Source: Crystallibacter sulfonylureivorans_A (lineage in GTDB: Bacteria; Actinomycetota; Actinomycetes; Actinomycetales; Micrococcaceae). Taken from it: 64,000 nucleotides of DNA. The notes beneath the pieces were generated by a model. That model did no database searches. It was given only the letters and a program-made list of their open reading frames with translations, and was not told the DNA's origin. The stretch is from positions 9,530 through 73,529 of the forward strand of contig NZ_JBLKRT010000021.1 of NCBI RefSeq assembly GCF_047607445.1, read 5' to 3'. Below, in pieces: positions 25,969-35,012 of the stretch. Every line of letters starts with the position of its first letter. Positions within the stretch are counted from its first letter, which is position 1. Made by a program: the position numbers and the translations under genes.

Positions 25969-26880
25969 ATGGAGAAGAGCAAGGCCAAGGCCTTGGGTGT
26001 GGCTCCGCTTAGTGCCATTGATCTGCCCCACGCGGAGTATGTCCGCGCGGCACACGCGGCTGGCTTCGGCGCAATTGGATTGCGCCTCGAAGCAGTCAGT
26101 GTCACCGACGTGCCCTTTCCCCGCGATAGGGGTTCAAAGGATTTCCGAGGGATAGTTTCAGCGCTGGCGGAGACAGGTCTGGAGGTACTCGACGTGGAGG
26201 TTCTCTCCATCCGACCGGACACCACGCGGGAGGAATGGTTGCCCCTGCTGGAACTCGGGGCCGAGCTGGGGGCCAGTTACTTGAACGTGGTCGGGGATCA
26301 TCCGGATCTAACTGCGTTCGCGGATATTGTGGCCGCGCTGACTGTTGACGCAGAGATCTTCCAAATCCAACCTGTACTTGAGCCGGTCGGATTTCGTCCG
26401 CTGAATAATTTCGACACCGCCGTCCAGATTGCCCGGGCGGCAGGATGCGGTGTTGAACTGGATGTCCTGCATTACATGCGCACCGAGGCCGACTTCAGCA
26501 CCATCGCGGACAACCCTGATTTGTTCCCGATCCTCCAGCTCTGCGACGCGCCCACGGAACTATCCGGTCACGGGGAAAGGCTTATTCCTGTTGCCCGGTC
26601 CCGCAAGATGGTGGACTTGATGATCGCCGAAGCGCGCGACCTCAGGCTGCTGCCTGGGCACGGAAACGCCCCCATTGGCGAGCTGCTAGCAGCCTTGCAG
26701 AGAACCGCCAGAATCAGTGTAGAAATTCCCAACACGGAACTAAGAGCAGGCCGCCCGGCACCTGAATATCTGAGGATGCTTGCCTCGGAAACCACCGCCT
26801 ACCTCGGATCCATCACCGGCTCGGAGAGGGCGAAAGACCTTCCAACAATCAACCGAAAGGAACAGAACCGTGTCGAATGA
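25969..26880 (+). CDS. Sugar phosphate isomerase/epimerase-family TIM-barrel protein
   Basis: A 303-residue AP-endonuclease-2-like TIM barrel. Likely metal ligands are Glu about 140 (LEPVGFR), Asp/His in ELDVLHYMR near 163-167, His in LLPGHGNAP near 229 and Glu near 251 (VEIPNTEL). It is unrelated at sequence level to the QuiC barrel apart from fold, so it is not a third copy. It could be a second dehydratase or an epimerase for a substrate isomer. GGAAGGAAC precedes the ATG. It overlaps the TRAP DctQ gene by 11 bases and heads the uptake operon. Confidence 0.78.
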   Translation: MEKSKAKALGVAPLSAIDLPHAEYVRAAHAAGFGAIGLRLEAVSVTDVPFPRDRGSKDFRGIVSALAETGLEVLDVEVLSIRPDTTREEWLPLLELGAELGASYLNVVGDHPDLTAFADIVAALTVDAEIFQIQPVLEPVGFRPLNNFDTAVQIARAAGCGVELDVLHYMRTEADFSTIADNPDLFPILQLCDAPTELSGHGERLIPVARSRKMVDLMIAEARDLRLLPGHGNAPIGELLAALQRTARISVEIPNTELRAGRPAPEYLRMLASETTAYLGSITGSERAKDLPTINRKEQNRVE

Positions 26881-27415
26881 TTCGATACACGGGGGCACCT
26901 TGGTAGAGCGGCCCACCGAACCACGGTTCCTGCGCTGGCTCTCCAACTGTGAGCTGGTTCTCGCCGTAGCTTTCTTTGCGATCCTCTTTTTTGGTGTCCT
27001 GTGGCAAGTTGTGGGCCGGTATGTGCCAGCGCTGAACTGGCCGGGTGCTGGCGAAATTGCGCGCTATTCCCTGGTCGGAGTCGCCTTCATCACCGTCGGC
27101 TATCTGATCGGGAAGAACGGCCAGATCACCGTGGCCGTCATTGACAACATGGTAGGCAAGCGTGGACGGGTCATTGTCCGCTACATTTCCGCCATTCTGC
27201 TGGCTCTGATCTGCCTTGGGCTGGCGTGGGAAGCCTGGGCATTGTTTAGCGATGGCTTCCGTCGCTCAACAGCCGTGCTTCGCATTCCGCTGGGCTATCT
27301 GTTTACCCTGCCCCTGATCGGGTTCCTATCCGGGACGATTCTCGCCATCGGAAGGATCCTGCACGCACGTTACGAGGAACCGGACCTGCTGACACTCGAA
27401 GAAGAAGAGGACTGA
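26870..27415 (+). CDS. TRAP transporter small permease (DctQ)
   Basis: A 181-residue membrane protein with four predicted helices and the DctQ pattern: VLWQVVGRYV after the first helix and a PLGYLFTLPLIGF-like segment before the last. GTG 26870 overlaps the end of the isomerase gene and follows GAAAGGAAC. It pairs with the DctM and DctP proteins encoded immediately downstream to form a tripartite sodium-driven importer, here probably for quinate, shikimate or related carboxylates. Confidence 0.85.
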   Translation: MSNDSIHGGTLVERPTEPRFLRWLSNCELVLAVAFFAILFFGVLWQVVGRYVPALNWPGAGEIARYSLVGVAFITVGYLIGKNGQITVAVIDNMVGKRGRVIVRYISAILLALICLGLAWEAWALFSDGFRRSTAVLRIPLGYLFTLPLIGFLSGTILAIGRILHARYEEPDLLTLEEEED

Positions 27416-27418
27416 GCC

Positions 27419-28693
27419 ATGGAACTCGGACTGCTCGCCGTAGGAATCATCCTCCTCCTCCTTGCCCGTGTCCCGGTCGCGTTTGCGATCATGGGACCGT
27501 GCCTGGCCTACTTCATGCTGAACGGGTACTCAACGGGCCTGGCTCTCAAGACCGTCTTTGACTCTGTCAACTCCTTCCCCTTGCTGGCCGTGCCGCTGTT
27601 CATCTTTGTGGGCGTCATCGCCAATAAGCTTGGAATCGCCGATCGCCTGTTTGAATTTTGTCTTGCAGCCATGGCACGCGTACGCGGAAACCTGGCGTAC
27701 GTCAACGTTGGTACCAGTGTCGGCTTCGCCTGGATGAGCGGTTCCGCCCTTGCCGATGCTGCCGGACTCGGCAAAGTTCAGGTGCCGTCCATGACGAAAG
27801 CCGGATACCCTTTCCGCTTCGCCGCCGGCTTGACAGCTTCTTCAGCACTGATCAGCCCCGTCATGCCACCGAGCATTCCCGCCGTTATCTTCGCGGCAGT
27901 GGCCACAATTTCAACCGGAGCCCTGTTCGCGGCGTCCGTAATTCCGGCACTGCTAATGGCCCTCGGGCTGGTTATTTACATCGCTGTCTGGGTGCGCAGG
28001 AACCCCGGCTTTGAGAAGGAACCCTTCGACCTAAACCGGTTGGGACGGGCGACGGTTCGCGTGCTTGGACCCCTGGGCGCGCCGATTATCATCCTCGGCG
28101 GCATCATGGGCGGCTTCTTTACGCCGACAGAGGCAGCGGGAATTGCCGGCCTGTATATGGTTCTGCTCGGCCTTTTCCTTAAGACTATGAGCTGGCGCGT
28201 CCTGTGGGAGGCTGCGAAAGAGACAGTCTTCCTCTGCGGCGGAATCCTCATCATCATCGGCGCCGCGGGAATGCTTGGCCAGATTCTGGCCCGTGAGCGG
28301 GTCGCGGTGAGCTTGGCCGAATGGATCACAGGCTTCACGGACAACCCGCTGGTCTTCCTGCTGCTCATCAACCTGCTCCTAATCGTCCTCGGCATGCTCA
28401 TCGATGCGACTGCCGTCATTCTGGTGACAGTGCCCGTGCTCCTGCCCCTTGCCGTAAGTTACGGCATCGACCCAGTGCACTTCGGCGTGATCATGATCGT
28501 CAACCTGATGATCGGTCTGCTCACACCGCCGGTCGGCAGCGTTCTGTACGTCATGAGTTCGGTAACGGCCAGGCCCGTTGACGAAATATTCAAGGGCATT
28601 GTCCCCTTCCTGACCCCCATGGTGGCCGTACTGATCATCATCACGCTCTTCCCCCAAGTGGTCATGTTCCTGCCAAACCTACTCGGCTTCTAA
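27419..28693 (+). CDS. TRAP transporter large permease (DctM)
   Basis: A 424-residue, 12-13-helix permease. Family marks include PLLAVPLFIFVGVIANKLG near 55-73, ALISPVMPPSIPAVIF with the conserved PPS turn near 140-155, and GLLTPPVGSVLYV near 360. It begins 3 bases after dctQ. It carries the transport pathway of the importer formed with the neighbouring small permease and binding protein. Confidence 0.9.
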   Translation: MELGLLAVGIILLLLARVPVAFAIMGPCLAYFMLNGYSTGLALKTVFDSVNSFPLLAVPLFIFVGVIANKLGIADRLFEFCLAAMARVRGNLAYVNVGTSVGFAWMSGSALADAAGLGKVQVPSMTKAGYPFRFAAGLTASSALISPVMPPSIPAVIFAAVATISTGALFAASVIPALLMALGLVIYIAVWVRRNPGFEKEPFDLNRLGRATVRVLGPLGAPIIILGGIMGGFFTPTEAAGIAGLYMVLLGLFLKTMSWRVLWEAAKETVFLCGGILIIIGAAGMLGQILARERVAVSLAEWITGFTDNPLVFLLLINLLLIVLGMLIDATAVILVTVPVLLPLAVSYGIDPVHFGVIMIVNLMIGLLTPPVGSVLYVMSSVTARPVDEIFKGIVPFLTPMVAVLIIITLFPQVVMFLPNLLGF

Positions 28694-28757
28694 CCCGTTC
28701 CAATCAGCAACAACCAGCGAATCGCCCATGAGGGCAGACAATATAAGGAGAACAACC

Positions 28758-29780
28758 ATGGCAATCAATCCACGCTTCCTCCGCAGGCTCGGATCAGGAA
28801 TAGCGCTGACCGCAGCCGCGGGTCTACTTGCAGGCTGCGGTGCCGGCGGCAGCACGGAAGCAGGCGGCGACATCACCATTTCCTTCGCAAGCAGCCAGTC
28901 CGAGGCAACGCCGAACTTCTTCTGTGGCATGGAACTGTTCAAAGAACGTATTGAAGCCAAAGACCTCGGCATTACCGTTGAATTGTTCCCGTCCAGTCAG
29001 CTCGGCCCGGATGCTGAACGCGTGGCCAACATCCAGTCCGGCGACCTTGACATGGACCTGCAGGAAGCCGGCCTAGCATCGGTATACCCGCACGTGGGTA
29101 TTCTGGGCGCTGCCTATGTTTTCGATGACGTCGACCACGCCTTCAACTGGATCGATAACCATTCCGAGGAATTTCGAACCGGATTCAACGAGGCCACCGA
29201 CATGACCATCATTGACGGTTGGTACTACGGTTCACGGACCTTCAGCTCCAACGAGCCGATCCGCTCCCCGCAGGACCTGGCAGGCATGCAGATCCGCTTC
29301 CCGGACACCCCGCAGTATCTGGCAAACGCTGAAGCCATGGGCGCAAACCCTGTGGCTGTGGCCTATGAAGAGGTTTACGTAGCCCTCCAGCAGGGAATTG
29401 CAGATGGCCAGGAGAACCCCGTTGTCGGCACAAAGACCGCCAGCTACGACGAGGTCCAAAAGTACGTCTCCCTGAACAACCACCAGGTCAGCATCCACTG
29501 GGTGACCATGTCGGACGCAACCTTGGAGAAGCTGAGCGATGAACAGCGCGAAGCCGTCTTCGAAACCGTCAAGGAGATCCGGCCCGAAAACCGCAAGTGC
29601 GTCGAGGACGAGACCGAAGAAATCCTCAATGACTGGCGCGAAAACGGGCCGCTCACTGTGATCGAAGCAGATGAAGTGGATCGCGAGGCCTTCGCCAGCA
29701 GTGCGGAGAAATACTTTAAGTCCCACTACACGGGTGATGATCTGGCTTTCTACGAAAGCATCCGGGCCTCAGCCAAATAG
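28758..29780 (+). CDS. TRAP transporter substrate-binding lipoprotein (DctP)
   Basis: A 340-residue DctP-type binding protein. The signal peptide ends in lipobox LLAGC (Cys about 27), so it is membrane-anchored outside the cell. The binding cleft arginine that holds the carboxylate is in GMQIRFPDT, and EVYVALQQGIADGQENP is the second family signature. ATG 28758 has AAGGAG upstream. A carboxylate substrate fits quinate/shikimate. A strong terminator follows, ending the operon. Confidence 0.9.
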   Translation: MAINPRFLRRLGSGIALTAAAGLLAGCGAGGSTEAGGDITISFASSQSEATPNFFCGMELFKERIEAKDLGITVELFPSSQLGPDAERVANIQSGDLDMDLQEAGLASVYPHVGILGAAYVFDDVDHAFNWIDNHSEEFRTGFNEATDMTIIDGWYYGSRTFSSNEPIRSPQDLAGMQIRFPDTPQYLANAEAMGANPVAVAYEEVYVALQQGIADGQENPVVGTKTASYDEVQKYVSLNNHQVSIHWVTMSDATLEKLSDEQREAVFETVKEIRPENRKCVEDETEEILNDWRENGPLTVIEADEVDREAFASSAEKYFKSHYTGDDLAFYESIRASAK

Positions 29781-29808
29781 TACTGCCCGATAACAATCGC
29801 ATGACTTA

Positions 29809-29845
29809 GAGCGGCGCCCAAGTCTTTCCCACTAGGGCGCCGCTC
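29809..29845 (+). terminator. Terminator of the isomerase-TRAP operon
   Basis: Arms GAGCGGCGCCC (29809-29819) and GGGCGCCGCTC (29835-29845) pair perfectly over 11 bp around a 15-base loop, 29 bases after the dctP stop. Confidence 0.82.
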
Positions 29846-29931
29846 GTCTGCTATTGATCGGTTCCGAGAAGCGCTGCATGACTCCGCGGCAACGCTGCCA
29901 TCATCCGGATTCTTCAAAAGGAGGCTCTGTC

Positions 29932-30897
29932 ATGGGCGCCGAGACTGCAAGTACCCAAACCGGACCAGCAGGCACGGTCTTGGTGGTCAACAAAGACGAC
30001 CGCACTCTAATGCTCGTGGATGCCCAGAAGCTGCAGGTTGTTAGTACGGTGCAGTTGAGTGGTATCACCGGCCATGAGGTCGCAGTTCATCCAGACCTTC
30101 CGATTGCGTATGTGCCGATCTACAGCGATGCCCCGGTGGGGGTGTCCGGTACGGATGGGAGCACGATTGATGTCATCGATCTCGTCAGAGGGCAGCGCAG
30201 CGCGACGATCGACCTCAAGGCGCCCTGTCGCCCGCATGATGCGATGTTCGGGCTCGACGGATTGCTGTACGTAACAACCGAACTCAACAAGAGCGTCACA
30301 GTGATCGATCCCAGCACGCAACAGGTGGTGCGGACACTGAAAACAGGCCACGCGCAGTCACACATGATGGCACTGTCTCCCGACGGAACGTACTGCTACA
30401 CAGCAAATGTAGAACCTGGATCGATCTCTGAAATTGACGTGGAGAACGGCCACCTGCTGCGCACGGTCGAAGTAGCTGAGGTGATTAACCGCATCTCGCT
30501 CTCGGCCGACGGGTTGACCGCATTCACAGCCGACCAGCGCCAGCCCCGTCTGGCCGTCGTAGACCTGGTTACAGGTTCCGTAAATCAGTGGGTCGAGCTC
30601 CCCTCAACCGCTTTCGGCACGGCACTGACACCCAACGGAACTGAGCTGATATTGGCCCTGCGGGGAAGTAACCAGATTGCCAAGCTAAACCTGAAAACCT
30701 TGGAGATAGTAGCTGCAGCCGATGTTGCTCCTTCACCTCAAATGATTGTGCTGGATCCAACCGGGGCAATAGCGTACACCGCTTCAAGCCAAGCAGGACT
30801 GCTGACGGCGGTCCGTCTCTCGGACATGAGTGCGATCGGTGCCATCGAGACAGGGCGGAACCCAGACGGCCTGGCCTTCGCCAACATCGCCGTATAG
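29932..30897 (+). CDS. YncE-family beta-propeller protein
   Basis: A 321-residue protein made of repeated YVTN/lactonase-like blades, for example VLVVNKDDRTLMLVDA, YVTTELNKSVTVIDP and CYTANVEPGSISEIDV. There is no signal peptide, so it is cytoplasmic. Relatives include 6-phosphogluconolactonase-like hydrolases; here it could open a lactone formed from a hydroxy-acid such as quinate, but catalytic residues are not clear. ATG 29932 has AAAAGGAGG upstream. It follows the TRAP terminator and so has its own promoter. Confidence 0.75.
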   Translation: MGAETASTQTGPAGTVLVVNKDDRTLMLVDAQKLQVVSTVQLSGITGHEVAVHPDLPIAYVPIYSDAPVGVSGTDGSTIDVIDLVRGQRSATIDLKAPCRPHDAMFGLDGLLYVTTELNKSVTVIDPSTQQVVRTLKTGHAQSHMMALSPDGTYCYTANVEPGSISEIDVENGHLLRTVEVAEVINRISLSADGLTAFTADQRQPRLAVVDLVTGSVNQWVELPSTAFGTALTPNGTELILALRGSNQIAKLNLKTLEIVAAADVAPSPQMIVLDPTGAIAYTASSQAGLLTAVRLSDMSAIGAIETGRNPDGLAFANIAV

Positions 30898-31015
30898 CAA
30901 AGAGTGGCCCCAGTGTGTGCTTCGCCGTTAGGACAGTTGGGTCACCGGCTACCGCCAGGGAAGGCGCTATATGGGCCGGCCCTGACCAACTTGCTAGCTG
31001 CCGATTGTGGGGTCT

Positions 31016-31222
31016 CTAGAACTTCAAGCCCTGCGCGCGCACGAACTCAAAGAATTTAACCCACTCCGCGCCGTGCTCATCGGCGATGTTGGGAATCTTC
31101 TGGTTCTTGTCGATGGTACCGGGGCCTTTTCGGGTCTCCTCGGTGACGATCACGCGAAGGGAATGTTTGGCATGGGCGATGACGAAAGGGTCGCCATCAT
31201 TCTTCTGGTCCTGTACCCAATC
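31016..31222 (-). pseudogene. DUF4411 (PIN-like toxin) C-terminal relic
   Basis: Reading the minus strand from 31222 to a TAG at 31016 gives about 68 residues: LDWVQDQKNDGDPFVIAHAK, then VTEETRKGP, then KIPNIADEHG and a terminal FFEFVRAQGLKF. This is the C-terminal half of DUF4411, a PIN-like nuclease toxin family often paired with an ImmA/IrrE-type antitoxin. The frame stays open a little upstream but has no start codon or family match there, and the N-terminal catalytic acids are missing. It is a remnant. Confidence 0.65.
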
Positions 31223-31228
31223 TAAGGA

Positions 31229-32320
31229 CTTGCTATGACCCTGCCGTGGGTCGCGCGACGCACGCGATCTATTCTCATGACGCCGAGCCCAGTTGGGGGC
31301 GCGGCACCGCTCCCGCCAAGGACGAACGCCGATGGCCTAGTGGGCGAACCGTAAGTTGTTGGGGGTTCTGATCGCCGAGGCTTGCTAGTGCCGACTAATA
31401 GTTGCACCGAACCCCGCCGCAGAATCGTCCGGAGGATTTCTAGAAAGCTCACAGCAATCGGGGCCTTCTGCCGAGCTTGCCGCAAACTTGGCATGTGCTG
31501 CGAAGGGGACAGGGAAATCAGTCGCCGCAGCCGGGCCACGGTAGCCTCGTCGCACCCAACGAGCGGCTCGCCCGTCTGAGCGCAGTGTGACCATGCGCGA
31601 TAGCGCTGACGAAGGGCAGCCGCCCGGAAGTCGTAGCGTGAACTCCTCGGACTACGTCTAGATGACGCTCTGAGCACTTCCCCCACCACGACACCGGACA
31701 ACAAGTGACCCCCTACCCCTCGCCAAAGGCGTCCATGAGTTCATTGGTCCCCGCTTCACGACGTCATCGTCTGGCAAACAGCACGCAGACTGCGGTCAAT
31801 CGAGCCGCTTCCGAGCATCAACAGCATTCTGAATGCGTCGGACCACACAATCTAGGGGCGAGCACTTGAGTTTTTATTGCAAGCTCATGGACTACCTGTC
31901 CGATGCCAGGCATCCAAGAAATGCTTCGGCAAATCCAGACAAGACGTCCCCTCTAACCTCGGCTGAATTTTTACCATGATGTACCAACTCACACGGATGC
32001 ATCGTCAATCAGCTGAACCCTGTTCCGTGTATCGGCCCGCCGAAAGGTCCGGCGACGAACCAGCAGGCGGCAAGAATCACTCGTCTCCGATGCCGGTCCG
32101 ACGAGAAAACTTGGCCGTAATTGCCGCGGAACAGTCCATGTCCGCGCCCCTGACTGCTAGCTTCAGCTAAGCCCTGCCCACACCTGCCCATTTAGGTATT
32201 GACGCGTCCACGTGCATCGCAAAGCGGTTATCAGGGGATTTGCTCCACAGTTAGAGCGCGTAAAGCGCGGGTAACTTTCCCCTTATCGGGCCGTTTGTAT
32301 CTGTTCGACGTAACTGATGC
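31229..32320. other. Gene-poor stretch
   Basis: About 1.1 kb where the visible frames lack ribosome sites and family resemblance. It lies between the toxin relic and the zinc-ribbon nuclease gene and is probably decayed mobile-element DNA. A 160-residue open frame at 31222-31704 (minus) is Arg-rich, overlaps the relic end and looks like a shadow. Confidence 0.45.
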
Positions 32321-34189
32321 TCAGGAATTTTCCGGTTTTCTCGTCCCGAGCCAACCTGCCACCTCCGCTATGACAGCCTCCGGGTATGAAGCCTTCGAAT
32401 AGACCCTGATCTCCAGATAGCTCGGGTCATCGATGTCCAGCGGCGGCAGATCATCTTCCCGCAGTCGAACCACCAAATAGCCGGCGGCAAGCAGATCCAA
32501 ACTCTTGACACGGTCGATCAGCTGTTTCGGTTCGGGGGCATGCCAATAGGCGCCATCGTACTCAATGGCCACGTTAAGTCCGTCGTGCTCGGCGAGGATG
32601 TCGATGCTCCATGCTGTCGGTATGTTGAACACCTTGTCTCGGACGATGGCCCCCGAGCGGACGTTGTCGAACACTGCCTCGGCGGCCTCCAGATGGTGTA
32701 GTTCGATACGGGACTTGCCGGCCTGACGGCACTCAGGGCATTCCGACCCGGAGGAGCGGGACCCCAGAGTGCTCTCCCAGACATGGGAACGATCGACCGA
32801 GCACACCCACTTGGGAATGAAGGCCGTGTTGGCGGTCGGCCTGACGTGCCAGGCAGTGAGTAGGTTTTCCTCGCTCCATTCGGCGGCCAGCCCCGGATCG
32901 GACCAGGCCAGCGAATCGAGGATCGTTTCGCACCTCGGGCAGCGCAGACGCCTGCCCCCGTCCCGGCTGGCAGGTGACTCCACCCACTCGTAGCCGCAGC
33001 ACGCGGCCTTCCAATGGATGCGGCGCTGTGAGCCCGGGACCACGTTCTCCGGCGTCCAGCGGCCGTTCCGGTCCGGGTGCCATTGGCTCGCGAGCTCCGG
33101 CTGCACCTCCGCAAGCATCGGCCGGTCTTTGGCAGCGGAAGCCTGGCCTTTGCAGGAGGGGCAGCCCGAGGACAAGAATGTTCCCGGCCTCGACTTTGGG
33201 TAGTGCCCGTTCGGGCACCTGAACCGGTACAGCCGCCAGTCTCCCTCCACCATGACAGCGTCAGGGTCAGTGTCATCAGCCCACGACGCCGCGAGCTCGG
33301 GGACTGAGGAGACAGGTGTCTGTTTGAGCCGCTCGTAGTCCTCCTGCCACTTCAGGCTGCGGGTCTCCTCGCACGACGGGCACTCGGGCCGCAGCCGGTC
33401 CGCCATGACGTATACCTTCGCGGAGAACTTCAGCCCGCACTCGGGGCAGATCCACCATGCATCCCGACGCGCTTTCATTGAGACCGTCTTGAACTCGGCT
33501 TCGCTGTTGGCATGGTGGTCCCACCACTTCAGGGCCGGACTGTCCGAGTTGGCGAACAGCTTCTGTCTGCCGCGGTCACGACCTCCCGTGGCAGACCCCT
33601 GACGGGGCACCGGGTTGTGCCCGCAGCTGCAGTTGAGATCATTTGGCCTGCGCGCCTCCTGACGGTCGCACCGGATGCACCGGACAACAACTGGGTGGTT
33701 GTCGCTCGGGATCGGCGTCAACTCGGCAACGGGCTCGCGTTGCCCGAGTGCGATCATCTCTTTGAGCGCCGCGGAGCCGACGGGTTCAACTTTCAGCCCG
33801 GAAAGGCGGTTGGCCATCTCTGCCCATTCCGTCCAGAAGCAGAAGCGGCAGGCCGGCTCATCCCTTGTTTGCAGGTCCAGCAAGTAATCCAAAAGGTAGT
33901 GGCACTCGGCGCTGCATTTGCGGCACCGGGTCAACCGACGAACCTTACGACCAGTGAACTCCTCGAGGGGATCGAGTCCCATACCGACGAGCATGTCGTC
34001 GAGACAGCTTGTGCACCATGTCGGTTTGCTGTTCGTGGTGAACGCCGCCTGGTTCACGCAGCCCGGCGTTGCACACGCCTGCACTCTCGCCATGCCTCTC
34101 CCAATCCTCAGGCTTTCCGGCCCATCCTCCGCCTCGATTTCTTCAACGGCCAGCGTACCCGTGTCCAGGACGACGGCGTCGCCGGGCAT
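32321..34189 (-). CDS. Zinc-ribbon protein with C-terminal VSR-like endonuclease domain
   Basis: A 622-residue protein. The N-terminus holds paired Cys sites (C39/C44, C59/C62, C89/C92, C114/C117). The centre (about 240-510) has four or more treble-clef zinc modules resembling DUF4379, each with a W-CPxCG-type start and a CPxC end. The last 95 residues form a restriction-endonuclease-like core: SIDIL (Asp530), then IEYDG (Glu543), WH, and DRVKSLDLLAAGYLVVRLRE, as in VSR/DUF559-type nucleases. The layout suggests nucleic-acid recognition by zinc modules feeding one nuclease. The start could also be ATG 34093 (GGGAGAGG upstream). It stands alone. Confidence 0.72.
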   Translation of the reverse strand: MPGDAVVLDTGTLAVEEIEAEDGPESLRIGRGMARVQACATPGCVNQAAFTTNSKPTWCTSCLDDMLVGMGLDPLEEFTGRKVRRLTRCRKCSAECHYLLDYLLDLQTRDEPACRFCFWTEWAEMANRLSGLKVEPVGSAALKEMIALGQREPVAELTPIPSDNHPVVVRCIRCDRQEARRPNDLNCSCGHNPVPRQGSATGGRDRGRQKLFANSDSPALKWWDHHANSEAEFKTVSMKARRDAWWICPECGLKFSAKVYVMADRLRPECPSCEETRSLKWQEDYERLKQTPVSSVPELAASWADDTDPDAVMVEGDWRLYRFRCPNGHYPKSRPGTFLSSGCPSCKGQASAAKDRPMLAEVQPELASQWHPDRNGRWTPENVVPGSQRRIHWKAACCGYEWVESPASRDGGRRLRCPRCETILDSLAWSDPGLAAEWSEENLLTAWHVRPTANTAFIPKWVCSVDRSHVWESTLGSRSSGSECPECRQAGKSRIELHHLEAAEAVFDNVRSGAIVRDKVFNIPTAWSIDILAEHDGLNVAIEYDGAYWHAPEPKQLIDRVKSLDLLAAGYLVVRLREDDLPPLDIDDPSYLEIRVYSKASYPEAVIAEVAGWLGTRKPENS

Positions 34190-34438
34190 GGACTCCTATT
34201 GAGGCAGCGACTCACTGCTGTGCTGGTGGCCTGCTGCCCCTTCCCAAGGTCGGGTGGTACCGACCAAGGTCTTGAGTTCCCCGCGAGGTCGAGCGCTTGG
34301 AGGTCGTGATCCGCAAAAGAGGCACTCTGTTATTCGCTGCTGAGCGGATGGGTCCGAGCCGGTGCCGTCCGGCGAAAAGCGCCTTCAACGAGCAAAAACG
34401 GGGATTTTGGGCCGGTTGCGCACCTATTTGCGACCCTC

Positions 34439-34746
34439 TGCACACCCGGTTGCACACCCACTTTGGAGGTAAAACGCCTAGTCAGAGGCACATTGCACAC
34501 TTTTTCACCAATTCGACCGGAAATACATAGCCTTTAAAGGGCCAGGGAAGTTAAGAGTCCCGTGAGGGAAGAAGTCTTGGCTCTATATGTGTATGAGGGC
34601 AAAAAGGGTGTGCAAGGTGTACAAGGGCCCCTTATATACATACTTCTCTCTCTTAAACGTTGAGAAATAGGGATATATAGGGGGCCCCTATGCCCCGCCG
34701 GCTTGTACACCCACGGGTGTGCAACGGGTGTGCAAGGTGCACACCC
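34439..34746. repeat. Iteron-like repeats around an AT-rich inverted repeat
   Basis: GGGTGTGCAA, or its complement TTGCACACCC, occurs at 34450-34459, 34606-34615, 34715-34724 and 34726-34735, with TGCACACCC at 34439-34447 and 34738-34746 and TTGCACAC at 34493-34500. Between them is an AT-rich core flanked by GGTGTACAAG (34616-34625) and CTTGTACACC (34702-34711), with inner arms GGGCCCCTTATATA and TATATAGGGGGCCC. The AT-rich block stands out in this GC-rich DNA. It resembles a replication origin or a multi-site regulator region. No gene is visible between 34,190 and 34,840. Confidence 0.6.
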
Positions 34747-34840
34747 GTTACTGGAACCTGTTCAGGTCGCTTTGCCCCGACTCAACCAATTCTTCGAGGT
34801 GTCCTAGGATCACAGCCGCAAAGGCGTGGGCAGGCGGGCG

Positions 34841-35002
34841 ATGACCTTGATCGCGGCCGCGACGCCCGCCGAAACGTTCATCGCCTACTCCGAGGATGCC
34901 GAAGAATTCTGGGCCAGCTTCGGCTGGACCAGGCATGAGCACCGGACGGACCCGGACCACTTCCGGCCGGCCTATGTAGGTGGCATCCCGGCTGCCGGAT
35001 AG
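34841..35002 (+). CDS. Small ORF, possible acetyltransferase tail
   Basis: A 53-residue frame from ATG 34841 to TAG 35002. Its middle, YSEDAEEFWASFGWTRHEH, resembles the end of a GNAT acetyltransferase domain (the FWASFGW stretch). It has no clear ribosome site, so it may be a relic rather than a gene. It ends 10 bases before the start of the metallohydrolase gene. Confidence 0.3.
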   Translation: MTLIAAATPAETFIAYSEDAEEFWASFGWTRHEHRTDPDHFRPAYVGGIPAAG

Positions 35003-35012
35003 CATTTCCGGC

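Noticed and set aside
31222..31704. 160-codon minus-strand frame
   Set aside because: Arg/Ser-rich, no start signal, overlaps the end of the DUF4411 relic in another frame.
34439..34746. CRISPR array
   Set aside because: The repeats are about 10 bp, occur in both orientations and have irregular spacing; no cas gene is present in the window.
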